Assembly (NCBI GenBank): GCA_027457185.1
Contig: DAIDTN010000065.1
Coordinates: 1 to 7,048, forward strand
DNA from: Burkholderiales bacterium
GTDB taxonomy: Bacteria; Pseudomonadota; Gammaproteobacteria; Burkholderiales; SG8-39
Direction: 5' to 3'
Length of the DNA: 7,048 bases
The notes below the pieces were generated by a model, which saw only the letters and a program-made list of their open reading frames with translations, was not told where the DNA came from and did not search any database. The translations under genes and the position numbers were made by a program. Below are positions 5,892 through 7,048 of the stretch, one piece after another; positions within the stretch are counted from its first letter, which is position 1; each line of letters starts with the position of its first letter.

Positions 5892-6894
5892 GATACCTGC
5901 AGCATCCCGCATGGACAAAATCCTACCGTCCAAGACCGCGCTGGAGCTGGCAAAACAGGTGCTCGCCATCGAAGCCGAGGCCATCCAGGGCCTCGCTGCG
6001 CGGCTGGGCCAGAGCTTTCTCGACGCGGTGGCGCTGCTGCTCAACTGCAAAGGCCGCGTGGTGGTGAGCGGCATCGGCAAATCGGGCCATATCGCGCGCA
6101 AGATCGCTTCCACCATGGCGAGCACCGGCACGCCGGCTTATTTCGTGCATCCGGCCGAGGCGAGCCACGGCGATATCGGCATGATCGCGCGCGACGACGT
6201 GCTGATCGCGCTGTCCAACTCCGGCGAAAGCGAGGAGCTGCTCACCATCGTGCCCTTGCAGAAGCGCCAGGGAGCGCGTCTCATCGCGATCACCGGCAAC
6301 GCGAATTCGGCGCTGGCGCGCGAGGCCGACGTGCACCTGGACGCGCGCGTCGACCGGGAAGCCTGCCCGCTGAACCTCGCCCCCACCGCGAGCACCACCG
6401 CGGCGCTGGCCCTGGGCGACGCGCTGGCGGTCGCGCTGCTCGATGCCAAGGGCTTCGGCGCCGAAGATTTCGCGCGCTCGCATCCGGGCGGCGCGCTCGG
6501 GCGGCGCCTGCTGACTCATGTGCGCGACGTGATGCGCACCGGCGACGATGTGCCCGCTGTGCCGCAGGGCGCCGGCTTTTCCGAAGCGCTGCTGGAAATG
6601 TCGAAAAAGCGCATGGGCATGACCGCCGTGCTCGATGCCGCCGGGGGCGTGAGCGGGGTATTCACCGACGGCGACCTGCGCCGCACGCTGGCCGAGGTCG
6701 ACGACATCAAGGCCGCGCGCATCGCCGACATCATGACGCGCAAGCCGCGCAGCATCGGCCCGGACAAGCTGGCGGTCGAAGCGGTGCAGATCATGGAAGA
6801 GCACAAAGTCAACGCGCTGCTGGTGGTAGACGACAAAGGCAAGCTGGTGGGCGCGCTGAACATGCACGACCTGTTCCGCGCCAAGGTCATCTGA
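5890..6894 (+). CDS. kdsD: D-arabinose-5-phosphate isomerase
   Basis: A 334-residue cytoplasmic enzyme of the KdsD/KpsF family that interconverts D-ribulose 5-phosphate and D-arabinose 5-phosphate, the first committed step to Kdo of lipopolysaccharide. A SIS sugar-isomerase domain spans about 45-190, with GIGKSGH at 61-67 and SNSGESEE at 109-116; two CBS domains follow at about 213-270 and 279-334. Lys64, Glu116, Glu157 and His198 align with the catalytic residues known for E. coli KdsD (Lys59, Glu111, Glu152, His193), so activity is expected. The start is uncertain: ATG 5890 lies one base after the predicted transcription start, while ATG 5911 would give 327 residues, close to the E. coli length (328), with a leader of about 22 bases. 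Neither has a Shine-Dalgarno sequence. The gene diverges from the antiporter and is followed after six bases by the repeat-bearing frame. Confidence 0.95.
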   Translation: MIPAASRMDKILPSKTALELAKQVLAIEAEAIQGLAARLGQSFLDAVALLLNCKGRVVVSGIGKSGHIARKIASTMASTGTPAYFVHPAEASHGDIGMIARDDVLIALSNSGESEELLTIVPLQKRQGARLIAITGNANSALAREADVHLDARVDREACPLNLAPTASTTAALALGDALAVALLDAKGFGAEDFARSHPGGALGRRLLTHVRDVMRTGDDVPAVPQGAGFSEALLEMSKKRMGMTAVLDAAGGVSGVFTDGDLRRTLAEVDDIKAARIADIMTRKPRSIGPDKLAVEAVQIMEEHKVNALLVVDDKGKLVGALNMHDLFRAKVI

Positions 6895-6900
6895 ACCGGA

Positions 6901-7048
6901 ATGGATGACGCATTGGAGCGCGCGAGTGTGGACGGCACGCCGAAGCGCGAGGACCCGGACGGCGCGCTCAAGCGCGAGGGCTTGGACGGCGCGCTCAAGC
7001 GCGAGGGCCTGGACGGCGCGCTCAAGCGCGAGGGCTTGGACGGCGCGC
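6901..7048 (+). CDS. 5' end of a repeat-containing gene, possibly kdsC with an N-terminal repeat extension (partial)
   Basis: The frame opens at ATG 6901, six bases after the kdsD stop, and stays open to the window edge (49 codons seen). It reads MDDALERASVDGTPKREDP and then repeats DGALKREGL. The tight spacing implies co-transcription and coupling with kdsD; no good Shine-Dalgarno is visible beyond the GGA just before the ATG. In beta- and gammaproteobacteria the gene after kdsD is usually kdsC, a HAD-family Kdo-8-phosphate phosphatase. The opening MDDALERA resembles the short helix that precedes the DVDGVLTDG catalytic motif in KdsC homologues, so the repeats could be an insertion between that helix and the catalytic domain. 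No HAD motif is reached before the edge, so the identity is inference. A lineage-specific repeat protein is the alternative. Confidence 0.55.
   Translation, partial: MDDALERASVDGTPKREDPDGALKREGLDGALKREGLDGALKREGLDGA
6931..7048 (+). repeat. 27-bp in-frame tandem repeat encoding DGALKREGL
   Basis: Units run 6931-6957 (degenerate, DGTPKREDP), 6958-6984, 6985-7011 and 7012-7038 (each DGALKREGL), plus the first 10 bases of a fifth unit at 7039-7048. The three complete units are identical except for one silent change (TTG to CTG at 7009). Each holds the dyad CGCGCTCAAGCGCG, able to form a 5-bp stem with a TCAA loop. The array continues beyond the window, so the copy number is unknown. Confidence 0.95.

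Noticed and set aside
5923..6867. Minus-strand 314-codon open frame opposite kdsD
   Set aside because: Shadow of a strongly conserved gene whose catalytic residues are all present on the plus strand.
6516..7025. Minus-strand 169-codon frame whose start reads as SAPSKPSRL-like repeats
   Set aside because: It is the reverse reading of the 27-bp array followed by antisense kdsD. The plus-strand frame fits the operon direction and the position after kdsD.
6931..7048. CRISPR array
   Set aside because: The units are contiguous without unique spacers and stay in one reading frame, so this is a coding tandem repeat.

Overview
The window looks like the chromosome of a GC-rich Gram-negative bacterium, most likely a betaproteobacterium (Nitrosomonadales/Burkholderiales type). 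This rests on high GC, a PglL-type oligosaccharyltransferase, and a CPA2-family antiporter gene transcribed away from kdsD, the usual head of the Kdo/LPS-export cluster. The taxonomic placement is inference from gene content and was not checked by any search.

Layout from left to right. Positions 26-1867 (+) encode a large multi-pass membrane protein of the Wzy/WaaL/PglL superfamily, probably an O-linked protein oligosaccharyltransferase. Positions 1951-2624 (+) hold a FitAB-like (VapBC family) toxin-antitoxin pair: a ribbon-helix-helix antitoxin overlapped by a PIN-domain toxin whose only plausible starts are TTG codons. Positions 2692-2979 (+) encode a small unrecognised protein that resembles an orphan ribbon-helix-helix antitoxin. 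Positions 3114-3766 (+) hold a toxin-first HigB/HigA-type pair with a 4-base ATGA overlap. Its TATAAT box sits six bases before the toxin ATG and overlaps a perfect inverted repeat, so the toxin message is predicted to be leaderless and autorepressed. Positions 1868-3840 are therefore a small toxin-antitoxin cluster placed between housekeeping genes.

Positions 3856-5838 (-) encode a complete KefB/KefC-type proton antiporter with an RCK (TrkA-N) and a TrkA-C domain. It converges on higA across a 10-bp hairpin. It diverges from kdsD (5890-6894, +), the arabinose-5-phosphate isomerase that starts Kdo synthesis, across about 50 bases containing an extended -10 promoter inside a 6-bp inverted repeat. 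Six bases after kdsD a further frame opens at 6901 and runs off the window. It begins MDDALERA and immediately enters a 27-bp in-frame tandem repeat encoding DGALKREGL. By position it may be the N-terminus of kdsC, but no phosphatase motif is visible before the edge.

Working together: kdsD, and kdsC if it follows, supply Kdo for lipopolysaccharide; the antiporter handles K+/H+ homeostasis; the oligosaccharyltransferase would transfer lipid-linked glycans to exported proteins; the toxin-antitoxin genes form an independent accessory block. I see no wholly new system. The strongest leads are the repeat-bearing frame at the right edge and the leaderless, operator-overlapped higBA promoter.
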